Shown: positions 53,373 to 62,505 of the stretch, in pieces
How the letters are laid out: each line of letters begins with the position of its first letter
How positions within the stretch are numbered: position 1 is the stretch's first letter
From: Porphyrobacter sp. LM 6
GTDB lineage: Bacteria > Pseudomonadota > Alphaproteobacteria > Sphingomonadales > Sphingomonadaceae
NCBI RefSeq assembly: GCF_001720465.1
Contig: NZ_CP017113.1
Span: 992,001 to 1,056,000, forward strand
DNA length: 64,000 bases
Reading direction: 5' to 3'
Notes under the pieces: model-generated
What the model was told of the DNA's origin: nothing
The model's input: the letters and a program-made list of their open reading frames with translations, nothing else
The model's database searches: none
Made by a program: the position numbers and the translations under genes

Positions 53373-53373
53373 T

Positions 53374-53450
53374 TGGTGGGCCCGGCAGGACTCGAACCCG
53401 CGACCTAGCCGTTATGAGCGGCCAGCTCTAACCAACTGAGCTACAGGCCC
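53374..53450 (-). tRNA. tRNA-Ile(CAT), lysidine-type
   Basis: A 77-base tRNA on the minus strand, with acceptor GGGCCTG pairing CGGGCCC (one G-T), anticodon loop CTCATAA and encoded CCA. The CTCATAA loop fits tRNA-Ile2 (CAU modified to LAU by TilS) reading AUA, rather than methionine. It is antisense among phage genes. Confidence 0.92.
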
Positions 53451-53542
53451 CACCACCAACGCCCATAGCGATTTTTCAACATTGCAAACAAGTGCCGCAA
53501 GCCTTCCGGGCTCCTGCGGCCGAACCCGTTTCTAGGACATCT

Positions 53543-54832
53543 ATGGATCAGAACTGGCCGGCCCAGAGCAGCGAGCTCTGGCCGATAGAGAAGATTACGC
53601 CCTACGCGCGCAACTCCCGCACGCACTCGGATGAGCAGGTCGCCCAGATCGCGGCATCAATCCGCGAATGGGGCTGGACCAATCCGATCCTCGTCGATGA
53701 AAATGGCGGCCTGATCGCTGGTCATGGCCGTCTGCTTGCTGCGCGAAAGCTGGGCTTGACCCAGATCCCGACCATGGTCGCCAAGGGCTGGAGTGAAGCC
53801 CAGAAGAAGGCCTACGTCATCGCGGATAACAAGCTGGCGCTGAACGCTGGTTGGGACCTCGAACTGCTGGCCGTCGAACTCGGCGATCTGCAGGGCTTCG
53901 ACTTCGACCTGATGCTGACCGGGTTCTCGGACGACGAGCTGTCAAAGCTGTTGGCCGAGAAGACCGAGGGCAACACCGACCCGGACGAGATCCCCGAGGC
54001 TCCGATCGATCCCGTCGCCAAACCCGGCGATGTCTGGTTGCTGGGAAAGCACCGGCTGGTCTGCGGCGACAGCACCGATGCCGATACGGTCGCCAAGGCA
54101 CTGAACGGCGTCTCTCCCCATCTGATGGTGACCGATCCGCCCTATGGCGTCGAATATGACCCGGGTTGGCGTGAGAAGGCCGGCGTTGCCGCTTCTGGCA
54201 CCGCCAAAGGCAAGGTGTTGAACGACGATAAGGCCGACTGGCGCGAAGCCTGGGCATTGTTCCCGGGCGATGTCGCCTATGTCTGGCACGCTGGGCTTTA
54301 TGCGGGCGTGGTCGGCGACAGCCTAGCTGCCTGCGATCTTATGCTTCGCTCCCAGATCATCTGGGACAAGGGCCAGCTCGTCCTCTCGCGCGGCGATTAT
54401 CACTGGGAGCATGAGCCGTGCTGGTATGCTGTGAAAAAGGGCGCAAAAGGTCACTGGGCCGGCGACCGCAAGCAGACGACCGTCTGGCATATCGCCAAGC
54501 CCAAGAAGAACGAGACGGGTCACGGAACGCAAAAGCCGGTCGAGTGCATGAAGCGCCCGATCGAGAACAACTCCAGCCCAGGCCAAGCGGTCTATGAGCC
54601 TTTCTCTGGTTCGGGCACCACTATCATCGCCGGCGAGATGACCGGCCGCGCAGTGCATGCCATCGAGCTTAACCCCGCTTACATCGATGTCGCCGTGAAG
54701 CGCTGGCAGGATTTTACCGGCAAGACTGCTACCCTCGAAGGCGATGGCCGGACCTTCAATGAAATAGCTGGGATCGTCAGCAGCGATGATCCCGCCAGTA
54801 CCGATCCCATCTCAGAGCCCAGCCACCCCTGA
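53543..54832 (+). CDS. ParB-domain DNA methyltransferase (orphan, phage-encoded)
   Basis: The 429-residue protein has an N-terminal ParB-like domain (ITPYARNSRTHSDEQVAQIA, IREWGWTNPILVDENGGLIA, GHGRLLAARKLGL). It is fused to a beta-class N6-adenine/N4-cytosine methyltransferase with DPPY in MVTDPPYGVEY and the SAM motif FSGSGTTIIAGEM near the end. No partner endonuclease is adjacent, so it should modify phage DNA as anti-restriction or for packaging control. ATG 53543 gives MDQNWPAQSSELWPIEKITP. Confidence 0.92.
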   Translation: MDQNWPAQSSELWPIEKITPYARNSRTHSDEQVAQIAASIREWGWTNPILVDENGGLIAGHGRLLAARKLGLTQIPTMVAKGWSEAQKKAYVIADNKLALNAGWDLELLAVELGDLQGFDFDLMLTGFSDDELSKLLAEKTEGNTDPDEIPEAPIDPVAKPGDVWLLGKHRLVCGDSTDADTVAKALNGVSPHLMVTDPPYGVEYDPGWREKAGVAASGTAKGKVLNDDKADWREAWALFPGDVAYVWHAGLYAGVVGDSLAACDLMLRSQIIWDKGQLVLSRGDYHWEHEPCWYAVKKGAKGHWAGDRKQTTVWHIAKPKKNETGHGTQKPVECMKRPIENNSSPGQAVYEPFSGSGTTIIAGEMTGRAVHAIELNPAYIDVAVKRWQDFTGKTATLEGDGRTFNEIAGIVSSDDPASTDPISEPSHP

Positions 54833-55193
54833 CCATCGCGCAAGAGATATCGCCAGATTTCGGCGACACGCACCAAGCCGCAGTTCGTGCCCCACCGGCC
54901 CCGCCTTCAGAGCGGCACTCCATTGCCGGACCGCTTACCAGAATATGCCCTTCACGCGACACGCCAACCGGGCGGCCGATCAGCCTGACCAGCGCATCTC
55001 GAGCTTCTTCCGCTGAGGCACGCGGGCATGGCTGATTGGATCTGCAGCTACCGTCGCTTTCACGCGCAGCGATGCCGGACAGGCGGATACGCGGACCTTC
55101 GGCGCACCAGACCGGCCCATCACCGTCCCAGACCCGGGTCGGCGTGCAAGTAAACGTCGTTCCTTGCGGTGCAATCGCTGCGGCAACGGCCAT
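54777..55193 (-). CDS. staphylococcal-nuclease-like (SNase) thermonuclease family protein
   Basis: A 138-residue protein with an SNase-like core: TRVWDGDGPVWCAEGPRIRL and SGIAARESDG hold the acidic metal site. Two Cys pairs and GWALRWDRYWRDHRC end the protein. It is antisense to the late genes and overlaps the methyltransferase 3' end by 56 bases. An N-terminal export signal is weak. Confidence 0.72.
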   Translation of the reverse strand: MAVAAAIAPQGTTFTCTPTRVWDGDGPVWCAEGPRIRLSGIAARESDGSCRSNQPCPRASAEEARDALVRLIGRPVGVSREGHILVSGPAMECRSEGGAGGARTAAWCVSPKSGDISCAMVRGGWALRWDRYWRDHRC

Positions 55194-55279
55194 GATCAGA
55201 AATTCAAATATCGTCGTGTCCTCGGATTTGGGAGGCTTGGAACCGGTCAGGCGCGAGACATAGAGGAAGGCGCTCGGCC

Positions 55280-55762
55280 ATGAAACCCGGAACGAAACCC
55301 AAGCCTACCCATCTGAAGCTGGTCACGGGTAATCCCGGCAAGCGGACACTGAACCGCAAGGAAGCCAAGACCAAGGCAGCGATCCCGGCGGCGCCCGCCC
55401 ACCTTTCCGCCGACGCGGTCGAGGAATGGAGCCGGGTAGCAACCGAGCTCTTCAACCTCGGGATCCTCTCCCAAATCGATCGGGCTGCGCTCGCTGCTTA
55501 CACACAAGCCTACGGACGCTGGGTTCAGGCTGAGCGCGCAATCGCCAAGATGGCCGAGAAGGACAAGCTGACCGGCGGCCTCATGATCAAGACATCGAAC
55601 GGCAACGCGATCCAGAACCCACTGGTGGGCACCGCCAACAAGGCGGCGGCGGACATGATGCGTTACGCCGCAGAATTCGGGATGACGCCCAGTGCCAGGA
55701 GCAGGATCTCGGCCGAGCCGCCGCAAGAAACTGGCGATCCCGCCGACCGGTTCTTCGCCTGA
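55280..55762 (+). CDS. terminase small subunit (P27 family)
   Basis: The P27-type small terminase subunit recognises phage DNA for packaging. The 160-residue protein starts MKPGTKPKPTHLKLVTGNPG and has the helical core HLSADAVEEWSRVATELFNL, with RYAAEFGMTPSARSRI at the end. It overlaps the large subunit by about 70 bases and precedes the HK97-type head genes. Confidence 0.93.
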   Translation: MKPGTKPKPTHLKLVTGNPGKRTLNRKEAKTKAAIPAAPAHLSADAVEEWSRVATELFNLGILSQIDRAALAAYTQAYGRWVQAERAIAKMAEKDKLTGGLMIKTSNGNAIQNPLVGTANKAAADMMRYAAEFGMTPSARSRISAEPPQETGDPADRFFA

Positions 55763-57515
55763 CCGCACGCTGGCCTATGCCAAGGCGGTGGTGTCGGGTG
55801 AGATTGTTGCCGGGCCGCACGTTCGTAATGCCTGCCAGCGGCACATCGACGATCTGAAGCGTAAGGATGGCATCTGGTTCGACCATGAGGCCGCAAACCA
55901 CGCCTTCGCCTTTTTCGAGGAGGTGCTGAAGTTGTCAGAAGGCCAGTTTGAGGGGCAACCCTTCGAACTCCAGCCAAGCCAGGCCTTCATCGTCGGCTCG
56001 CTGTTCGGCTGGAAGCGAAAAGACGGCCGGCGCCGGTTCCGCCGGGCTTACATCGAACAAGGCAAAGGTAACGGGAAGTCCCCGGTTGCTGGCGGCATTG
56101 GCATTTACGGTATGACCGCCTGCAAGGAGGCCGGCGCCCAGATCTACGCGGCGGCGGCCAAGAAGGAGCAGGCCAACATTCTGTTCCGCGATGCGGTGCG
56201 GATGGTCCGGCAATCACCAGCCTTGGATCGGAGGCTCAACTTCTCGGGCGGTCCGGGGCGCGAATTCAACATCGCGCATCTGGCAAGCGGAAGCTTCTTT
56301 CGACCGGTGTCGCGCGATACCGGCAAGACTGGCTCGGGCCCGCGGCCATACTTTGTGCTGGCGGACGAGATCCACGAGCTTCCGGATCGCTCGATCATCG
56401 AAATGCTGGAGCGCGGCTTCAAGTTCCGCCGCGATCCGCTGCTGTTCATGATCACGAACTCCGGTTCGGACCGCAACTCAGTCGCGTGGGAGGAACACGA
56501 ACACGCGGTCCGGGTTGCGGCTGGTAATCCCGATGCAGTGACCGACCCGACCTTTCTGGGTCAGGTTATCGACGACACGACGTTCAGCTACGTTTGCGCG
56601 CTCGATGAGGGCGACGATCCGCTGAGCGACCCCAGCTGCTGGATCAAGGCAAACCCGCTGCTGGGTGTGACGATTACGGAGCAATATCTCTCGGAGGTCG
56701 TGGCCCAGGCCAAGGCTATCCCCGGACAGCTCAACGGAATTCTGCGTCTTCACTTCTGCGTCTGGACCGATGCCGAAACTGCCTGGATGGCTCGGGCAAC
56801 GCTCGAGCCATTGCTTGCAGAGTTCGAGCCCAAGGCCGGTCAGTCTGTCTGGCTCGGGCTCGACCTCAGTCAGAACCGCGACCTGACCGCATTGGCGGCA
56901 GTCCAGCGCAATGGCGAGAAGGACGGCAAGCCCTGCTTTGATGCCTGGGTCGAAGTCTGGACGCCAGGCGATACGTTGGCGGCACGCGTGCTGCGGGACA
57001 AACAGCCATACGACCTCTGGGTCGCAGACGGATTTCTGAATGCGCCGACCGGCGAGAACATCAGCTTTCGTCATGTGGCGCAGGCACTCGCCGAACTTGC
57101 TTCGGACTACCGGGTCGAGGCGGTCGCCTATGACCGTTACGCCTTTCGCCGGTTCGAGGAAGAAGTGGCCGAGCTCGGGCTCGACCTGACCTTTGTCGAG
57201 CATCCGCAGGGCGGCACCAAGCGGGCCAAGCCAGCGGGTGAGATGACCGAAGGCCTCTGGATGCCGGGCTCGCTGCGGCACCTTGAAGAACTGATATTAG
57301 AGGGCCGCATCCGCCTGAAGCGCAATCCGGTCCTCATTTCTGCAATGATGTCGGCGGTCACCGAGACCGACCGCTGGGACAACAAGTGGCTCTCCAAGCA
57401 GCGGGCCATCAACAAGATCGACGCAGCCGTCGCGCTGTGCATGGCAGTGGGGGCGGCAATGGCAGGCGACACCAGCGGCTCCATTGACGACTGGCTGAAG
57501 AGCCTGAAGGCATGA
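55692..57515 (+). CDS. terminase large subunit (HK97/phiC31-like)
   Basis: The packaging motor and nuclease. The 607-residue protein has the ATPase motif RRAYIEQGKGNGKSPVAGG near residue 120, YFVLADEIHELPDRS as Walker B, and FMITNSGSDRNSVAWEEHE as the coupling region. A C-terminal RNase H-like nuclease domain begins VWLGLDLSQNRDLTAL and continues VAYDRYAFRRFEEE. It starts at GTG 55692 within the small subunit gene. Confidence 0.94.
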   Translation: MPGAGSRPSRRKKLAIPPTGSSPDRTLAYAKAVVSGEIVAGPHVRNACQRHIDDLKRKDGIWFDHEAANHAFAFFEEVLKLSEGQFEGQPFELQPSQAFIVGSLFGWKRKDGRRRFRRAYIEQGKGNGKSPVAGGIGIYGMTACKEAGAQIYAAAAKKEQANILFRDAVRMVRQSPALDRRLNFSGGPGREFNIAHLASGSFFRPVSRDTGKTGSGPRPYFVLADEIHELPDRSIIEMLERGFKFRRDPLLFMITNSGSDRNSVAWEEHEHAVRVAAGNPDAVTDPTFLGQVIDDTTFSYVCALDEGDDPLSDPSCWIKANPLLGVTITEQYLSEVVAQAKAIPGQLNGILRLHFCVWTDAETAWMARATLEPLLAEFEPKAGQSVWLGLDLSQNRDLTALAAVQRNGEKDGKPCFDAWVEVWTPGDTLAARVLRDKQPYDLWVADGFLNAPTGENISFRHVAQALAELASDYRVEAVAYDRYAFRRFEEEVAELGLDLTFVEHPQGGTKRAKPAGEMTEGLWMPGSLRHLEELILEGRIRLKRNPVLISAMMSAVTETDRWDNKWLSKQRAINKIDAAVALCMAVGAAMAGDTSGSIDDWLKSLKA

Positions 57516-58762
57516 ACATTTTCCAGAAGGCGTTCGGCTACATCGCGCGCTCTATCGGCCTCACCGATCCACGGCTGGTGCAGGCGGTGGGTGGGCGCAC
57601 GACTACAACTGGCGAGGTGGTTTCGACCACCTCGGTCCTAGGGCTCGCCTCGGCCTGGGCTTGCGTGAATTTGCTGGCCGGCACGATCGCCTCGCTGCCG
57701 CTCATGGTCTACCGGACCCGAGGCGGCGCGCGGACGATAGCAACTGACCATCCGCTCTACCGGATCCTGCATGACAGCCCCAATGCCGACCAGACCGCGG
57801 TCGATTTCTGGGAGTTCATCTGCGCCTGCATTGAGCTCAATGGCAATGCCTATGCCGAGATCATCCGGGGCAGCAATGGCCGGGTGGTGGCGCTCAGCGT
57901 ACCAATCGCGCCGGAATTGATGACCGTGCGCCGTCTGCGCGACGGCAGCCTCGAATACGAGTGGTCGGACAACGGCGTTCGGCAGATCGCCTCTCAGGAC
58001 AACATGCTCCACATCCGGGGCTTCGGTGGCAATCCTCTGGGCGGGCTTTCGACCCTCTCGTTCGGCCGCCAGACCTTCGGGCTCGCCCAGGCGATCGAAC
58101 GAGCCTCGGGCGACACGTTTCGCAATGGGGTGCGCCCCTCTGGGCTCCTGAAGACTGCCGACACGCTGACCCTCGATCAACGCAAAATGGCCGAGGAGCT
58201 GCTGCAGGAGAAGTTTGCCGGCGCGATCAATGCCGGGCGGCCGATGCTGCTCGATCGCGGGATGGACTGGGTTCAGCTCTCGATCAGTCCGGAAGATGCA
58301 CAGATGCTGCAGAGCCGGGCCTTCTCGGTCGAGGAGGTCTGCCGCTTTTTCGGCGTGCCGCCTTTCATGGTCGGACACACTGAGAAGACCACGAGCTGGG
58401 GTACCGGCCTCGAGCAGCAGACGCTGGGGTTTCAGAAGTTCACGCTGCGACGACGTCTGAAACGCATCGAGCAGGCGCTGGCGAAGCAGCTGCTTTCTCC
58501 GGCTGATCGTCAGGCTGGCCTCGTCATTGAGTTCAACCTCGAGGGTCTGCTGCGCGGCGACAGCGGCGCGCGGGCCTCCTTCTACCAGCAGATGCTCTCG
58601 AACGGCGTGATGACCATCAACGAGGTCCGCGCCCTTGAAAACCTGCCGCCTGTCGTGGGCGGCGATGTCCCCCGCATGCAGATGCAGAATGTACCCATTA
58701 CGCAGGCCGGCACGAGCGTTGTGCCTGCGCTGCCGCCTGCAGATCCCGGAGTTGCCCAATGA
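57512..58762 (+). CDS. portal protein (HK97 family)
   Basis: The dodecameric portal through which DNA enters the head. The 416-residue protein has the HK97-portal N-terminus SVLGLASAWACVNLLAGTIA and SLPLMVYRTRGGAR. HPLYRILHDSPNADQTAVDF and FRNGVRPSGLLKTADTLTLD follow, with RFFGVPPFMVGHTEKTTSWG in the middle. It overlaps both the terminase and the protease genes by ATGA. Confidence 0.95.
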   Translation: MNIFQKAFGYIARSIGLTDPRLVQAVGGRTTTTGEVVSTTSVLGLASAWACVNLLAGTIASLPLMVYRTRGGARTIATDHPLYRILHDSPNADQTAVDFWEFICACIELNGNAYAEIIRGSNGRVVALSVPIAPELMTVRRLRDGSLEYEWSDNGVRQIASQDNMLHIRGFGGNPLGGLSTLSFGRQTFGLAQAIERASGDTFRNGVRPSGLLKTADTLTLDQRKMAEELLQEKFAGAINAGRPMLLDRGMDWVQLSISPEDAQMLQSRAFSVEEVCRFFGVPPFMVGHTEKTTSWGTGLEQQTLGFQKFTLRRRLKRIEQALAKQLLSPADRQAGLVIEFNLEGLLRGDSGARASFYQQMLSNGVMTINEVRALENLPPVVGGDVPRMQMQNVPITQAGTSVVPALPPADPGVAQ

Positions 58763-59385
58763 ACCATCTCGATTTTGTTCTCGATACCAAGGCCGTCACC
58801 GAAGACGGGAAGATCGAGGGGCTCGCGGCTGGTTACGGCAATGTCGATGCAGGCGGCGATGTCATCGTGCCCGGAGCACTCGCCCGGTCCCTAAAAGGCC
58901 GCAAGTCTGTGCCGATGCTGATGTATCACGATCAGACCCGCCCGGCAGGCGTGTGGACGGACTTTGCCGAAAGCCGCGATGGCCTTGTGGTTAAAGGCCA
59001 GATCTCGCTCACCTCGCGTTCTGGCCAAGAGGCTCATGCGCTGGTGCGTGACGGTGCGATCGGAGGCCTTTCGATTGGCTATCGCACGATCCGCGAGCAG
59101 TTGGTGGGAAAGACCCGACAGCTTCTCGAACTTGCCCTTTACGAGGTGAGCCTTGTTACCATCCCGATGAACGAGCGCGCGGTGATCACCAGCGTGAAAT
59201 CGATCGTCGAGGATGGCCGGCTCCCGACGCTTCCCGAATTTGAGAATTTCCTGCGCGAGGCAGGGTTCTCGAAAAGCCAAGCCACCGCAATTGCGGGCAA
59301 AGGCCTGGCGCCGCTGTTCCGGAGTGAGTCTGGCAGCACCCCTTCCGACTTCCTGTCGGCTTTGCAGGCGCAGCTTCGCGCCTGA
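58759..59385 (+). CDS. prohead protease (HK97/S78)
   Basis: The 208-residue protein cleaves scaffold and capsid precursor during head maturation. Catalytic motifs: His in PMLMYHDQTRPAGVW, Ser in AIGGLSIGYRTI, Glu in ALYEVSLVTIPMN. Scaffolding is probably supplied by the N-terminal extension of the next gene. Confidence 0.94.
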   Translation: MNHLDFVLDTKAVTEDGKIEGLAAGYGNVDAGGDVIVPGALARSLKGRKSVPMLMYHDQTRPAGVWTDFAESRDGLVVKGQISLTSRSGQEAHALVRDGAIGGLSIGYRTIREQLVGKTRQLLELALYEVSLVTIPMNERAVITSVKSIVEDGRLPTLPEFENFLREAGFSKSQATAIAGKGLAPLFRSESGSTPSDFLSALQAQLRA

Positions 59386-59411
59386 ACCCACTCCCACACA
59401 GGACAAATTAT

Positions 59412-60743
59412 ATGAGCGATCAGAAGACCGCCGAGCAGCTTGCCGGCGAAGTGAAAGGCGTGCTCGACGCGCGCCTCGGTGAAGTCAAATCGACCCTTGA
59501 TGCCAAGCAGGCTGAACTGCGCGGTATTCTCGATGCCCGCCACGACGAGATCAAATCCGATCTCGAGGGCAAGCACGACAAGGTGAAGGCACTGGCTGAA
59601 GAAGCGCTGGGCAAAGCGCAGCGCGGCGAAGACCTCTCCAACGCCACCAAGGAACTGGCAGACGAAGCGCTGACAGCGCTCAACGAAGCCAAGGCACGGC
59701 TCGATGAGGTCGAGCAGAAGCTCGCCCGCCGCGTGGCTGATGACGCTTCGCCGGAGTTCAAGACGATCGGCGAGCAGGTCGTGGCTGATGAGGCCATCAA
59801 GGCCTTCCTTGGTAACAATACGGTTCGGGGGCGCGCCAGCGTTGAGGTAAAGGCCATCATTTCTGCGCTCACCACCGATGCCAATGGTTCGGCCGGTGAT
59901 CTCATCGTTTCTGACCGCGCCCCTGGCATCATCATGCCCGGCCAGCGCCGTCTGACGGTGCGCGACCTGCTGACCCCGGGGCGGACTGCCAGCAATTCGG
60001 TGCAGTATGTCAAGGAAACGGGCTACGCCAATGCGGCCGCGACCGTCTCGGAAACCACGGGCCCGACCAAGCCGCAGTCCGACATCAAGTTCGATGTTCT
60101 GACTAGCAACGTCACCACCATCGCCCACTGGGTTCTGGCGACCCGCCAGATCCTCGACGATGTGCCGATGCTTCAGTCCTATATCGACGGGCGTCTGCGC
60201 TACGGCCTCGCACTGGTCGAAGAAAACCAGCTGCTCAATGGTAGCGGCACGGGCACGGATCTCGCCGGCATTTACACGCAGGCTACCGCGTTCACGCCGC
60301 CGATCACCATTCCGGCGACGGTGACCCGGATCGATGTGCTGCGCCTTGCCATGCTACAGACCGCCCTGTCCGAACTCATGTCGACCGGCGTGGTGCTTCA
60401 CCCGGCGGACTGGGCGGCGATCGAGCTGCTGAAGGATGGCCAAGGCCAGTTCATCGTCGGCAACCCGCAGGGGACGATCACGCCCACGCTCTGGGGCCAG
60501 CCGGTGGTGTCCACTCAGTCAATGGCGACCGGCAAGTTCCTGACCGGTGCCTTCCAGCTTGGCGCCCAGATTTTCGACCGCATGGACGCGGTGGTCGAGA
60601 TCTCGACCGAGGATGACCAGAACTTCCGCAAGAACCTAGTCACGGTGCTCGCCGAAGAACGTCTCGCTCTTGCAGTCTATCGTCCTGAGGCCTTCGTGAA
60701 GGGTGACTTTGCGGCTGCGGCCACGGCGGCGACCAAGGTCTGA
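59412..60743 (+). CDS. major capsid protein (HK97 fold) with scaffold-like delta domain
   Basis: The 443-residue protein has a charged helical N-terminal delta domain of about 120 residues rich in coiled-coil repeats (KSTLDAKQAELRGILDARH). A HK97 capsid fold follows: DRAPGIIMPGQRRLTVRDLL, TSNVTTIAHWVLATRQILDD and SYIDGRLRYGLALVEENQLL with TGAFQLGAQIFDR. The delta domain is probably removed by the prohead protease, which is encoded just upstream. Confidence 0.95.
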   Translation: MSDQKTAEQLAGEVKGVLDARLGEVKSTLDAKQAELRGILDARHDEIKSDLEGKHDKVKALAEEALGKAQRGEDLSNATKELADEALTALNEAKARLDEVEQKLARRVADDASPEFKTIGEQVVADEAIKAFLGNNTVRGRASVEVKAIISALTTDANGSAGDLIVSDRAPGIIMPGQRRLTVRDLLTPGRTASNSVQYVKETGYANAAATVSETTGPTKPQSDIKFDVLTSNVTTIAHWVLATRQILDDVPMLQSYIDGRLRYGLALVEENQLLNGSGTGTDLAGIYTQATAFTPPITIPATVTRIDVLRLAMLQTALSELMSTGVVLHPADWAAIELLKDGQGQFIVGNPQGTITPTLWGQPVVSTQSMATGKFLTGAFQLGAQIFDRMDAVVEISTEDDQNFRKNLVTVLAEERLALAVYRPEAFVKGDFAAAATAATKV

Positions 60744-60750
60744 TGAACTG

Positions 60751-60780
60751 GGATGGGCTGGCCTGAAGGTCAGCCCATCC
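60751..60780. repeat. hairpin after the capsid gene
   Basis: Perfect 10-base arms GGATGGGCTG and CAGCCCATCC around a 10-base loop, between the capsid and the next gene. There is no T-run, so it is more likely an mRNA-stabilising or attenuating stem than a terminator. Confidence 0.75.
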
Positions 60781-60801
60781 AACTTACCAAGGAGATAGCC
60801 C

Positions 60802-61065
60802 ATGCATTTGCAGGCACTCGATACCATTCACGTGAGCTCGGTGAGCTCTGACAACATCACCACCGGCGAGATCTTCGAGATCGATGATCTTGCGGGCAAA
60901 AGCCTGATCGAGCGCGGACTTGCCATCGAAGTCGATGGCGCGCCGACCACCAAGGCTAAGCCGGCATCAGCGCCTGAGCCTGAGGCTCCGGAAACCGCTG
61001 AACCTGCCGAGCAGCCGCCGATTGCCAACAAGGCCGGCGCCAATACGCGCAACAAGGCCGGCTAA
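60802..61065 (+). CDS. small phage head-region protein
   Basis: An 87-residue protein (VSSVSSDNITTGEIFEIDDL, with an Ala/Pro/Glu-rich tail ending NKAGANTRNKAG) after the capsid gene, a place usually taken by head accessory proteins. It precedes the connector gene with a TAATG overlap. No family recognised with certainty. Confidence 0.72.
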   Translation: MHLQALDTIHVSSVSSDNITTGEIFEIDDLAGKSLIERGLAIEVDGAPTTKAKPASAPEPEAPETAEPAEQPPIANKAGANTRNKAG

Positions 61066-61607
61066 TGTCCGAGATCGTCACGCTCGAGCCGCCTCAGGAC
61101 CGGGCCGTGACGCTCGAGGAAGCGCGCCAGCAGCTGCGCCTTGATGGCCGCGACGAGGATCTGCTGCTGGGAGCAAAACTTGATGCCGCCCAGGCCGAGC
61201 TGGAACTGCTGACCGGGCTAAAGCTTTGCGAGCAGACGCTCGAACTCCAGCTTGAAAGCTGGTCGCCGGAGATCACCGTGCCGGTTCGTCCGGTGACGGT
61301 AGCCGAGATCCGCTACACGGCCGTGAATGGAGCAGCAGTCACTTTGCCGGAAACCGACTATGTTGCTCGTAAGCGCAATGGGTTCACCCGCATCCGTCCG
61401 GCCTCTGGCAGGTCATGGCCGGAACTGGGCGCGGACGGTCTGATCCGGATCACGCTCTCGGCCGGATTTAGCGAGTATGACGCGGATCTGGCGATCGCCC
61501 GCGCTGCAATCCTCGTCAAAACCGCCTCGATGTTCGAAAACCGCGAAGGCGCGCCCTGTCTCGCCTTCGATACACTGGTGGGTCAGCTCCAATGCCGCTG
61601 GATCTAG
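61065..61607 (+). CDS. head-tail connector protein (HK97 gp6-like)
   Basis: The 180-residue protein starts MSEIVTLEPPQDRAVTLEEA and has the gp6-like helices RQQLRLDGRDEDLLLGAKLD and AAQAELELLTGLKLCEQTLE. PVTVAEIRYTAVNGAAVTLP and an ITLSAGFSEYDADLAIARAA tail follow. It docks beneath the portal to begin the connector. It overlaps the next gene by 16 bases. Confidence 0.88.
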   Translation: MSEIVTLEPPQDRAVTLEEARQQLRLDGRDEDLLLGAKLDAAQAELELLTGLKLCEQTLELQLESWSPEITVPVRPVTVAEIRYTAVNGAAVTLPETDYVARKRNGFTRIRPASGRSWPELGADGLIRITLSAGFSEYDADLAIARAAILVKTASMFENREGAPCLAFDTLVGQLQCRWI

Positions 61608-61945
61608 CCTCGAAGCTCGACAGGCGGATCCAAATCGAGCGCAAGGTGGTGGATCGCGACCCGCAATACGGCACTGAAGCCGTCACCTGGACCGAATTTG
61701 CCTGCGTTTGGGCTGAAGTGAAGGACATTCTGCCCTCACGGGCCCAGCGTCTCGCCGACAGCATCCAGATCAGCCGCCGTCCTGCCCGCATTCGCATCCG
61801 TTATCTCGCAGGGCTCGCCGCAGATATGCGGATCATCATTGATAATCGCACCCATCAGATCATTTCCGGACCGGCCACCATTGGCCGGCGCGAGGCCATG
61901 GAGATCATGACTGAAGAACTCTCCAGCGAAGGAGCCGCGCCATGA
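61592..61945 (+). CDS. head-tail adaptor/head closure protein (SPP1 gp16-like)
   Basis: The 117-residue protein starts MPLDLASKLDRRIQIERKVV and contains TEFACVWAEVKDILPSRAQR, with the typical RPARIRIRYLAGLAADMRII and TIGRREAMEIMTEEL end. It matches the phage head closure family. It is coupled on both sides by overlaps. Confidence 0.87.
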   Translation: MPLDLASKLDRRIQIERKVVDRDPQYGTEAVTWTEFACVWAEVKDILPSRAQRLADSIQISRRPARIRIRYLAGLAADMRIIIDNRTHQIISGPATIGRREAMEIMTEELSSEGAAP

Positions 61946-62505
61946 CCATCAGGCTCAGGGGCGGCCCGGAACTGCTGCGTCTGCTCGATGAACTGCCCAA
62001 AAACCTCGAACGCAACGTGATCCGTGGCGGTCTGCGTGCCGGGGCCAAGGTCATTCAACAGCAGGCCAAGGCCAATGTCCCCGTAAAGAACGGACAATTG
62101 AAGCGCGCGATCGGGATCGGCACCCGGACCGAGGGCGCCAAGCTCTCATCCTACGTCAAACTGCGCGGGTCCGGCTCCTATCTCGGGCTGTTCATTGAAT
62201 ATGGGGTCGCACCTCACTTGATCTCGGTTTCCGAGGCGGACAGGCCGGTGCGTGAGACCCGGCACGGGCCCCGAAAAGTCAGCATCGGCACGATCAACAA
62301 GATGGTGAAGCGCGGAAGCCTCAAGATTGGCGAGAACTTCGTCGGCCCCACCGTCATGCACCCGGGTCACGCTGCAAAACCCTTCCTGCGCCCCGCGCTT
62401 GACCAGAAAGCGGAGGAAGCGGTGAATGCCATGGGTGCTTACATCGCCCACCGGGTCCAGATCGGGAACCTCAAGGCGCCAACCCTCGAGGTCGACGACG
62501 AATGA
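61942..62505 (+). CDS. HK97-gp10-family tail component
   Basis: The 187-residue protein fits the HK97 gp10 family: RNVIRGGLRAGAKVIQQQAK with NVPVKNGQLKRAIGI. A YLGLFIEYGVAPHLI region and a KPFLRPALDQKAEEAVNAMG end follow. It acts in head-tail joining or tail completion. It overlaps its neighbours by ATGA. Confidence 0.9.
   Translation: MTIRLRGGPELLRLLDELPKNLERNVIRGGLRAGAKVIQQQAKANVPVKNGQLKRAIGIGTRTEGAKLSSYVKLRGSGSYLGLFIEYGVAPHLISVSEADRPVRETRHGPRKVSIGTINKMVKRGSLKIGENFVGPTVMHPGHAAKPFLRPALDQKAEEAVNAMGAYIAHRVQIGNLKAPTLEVDDE

Noticed and set aside
53374-53450. tRNA-Met for the CAT anticodon
   Set aside because: The CTCATAA loop and the body fit tRNA-Ile2, not elongator or initiator Met; a TilS-identity check would settle it.
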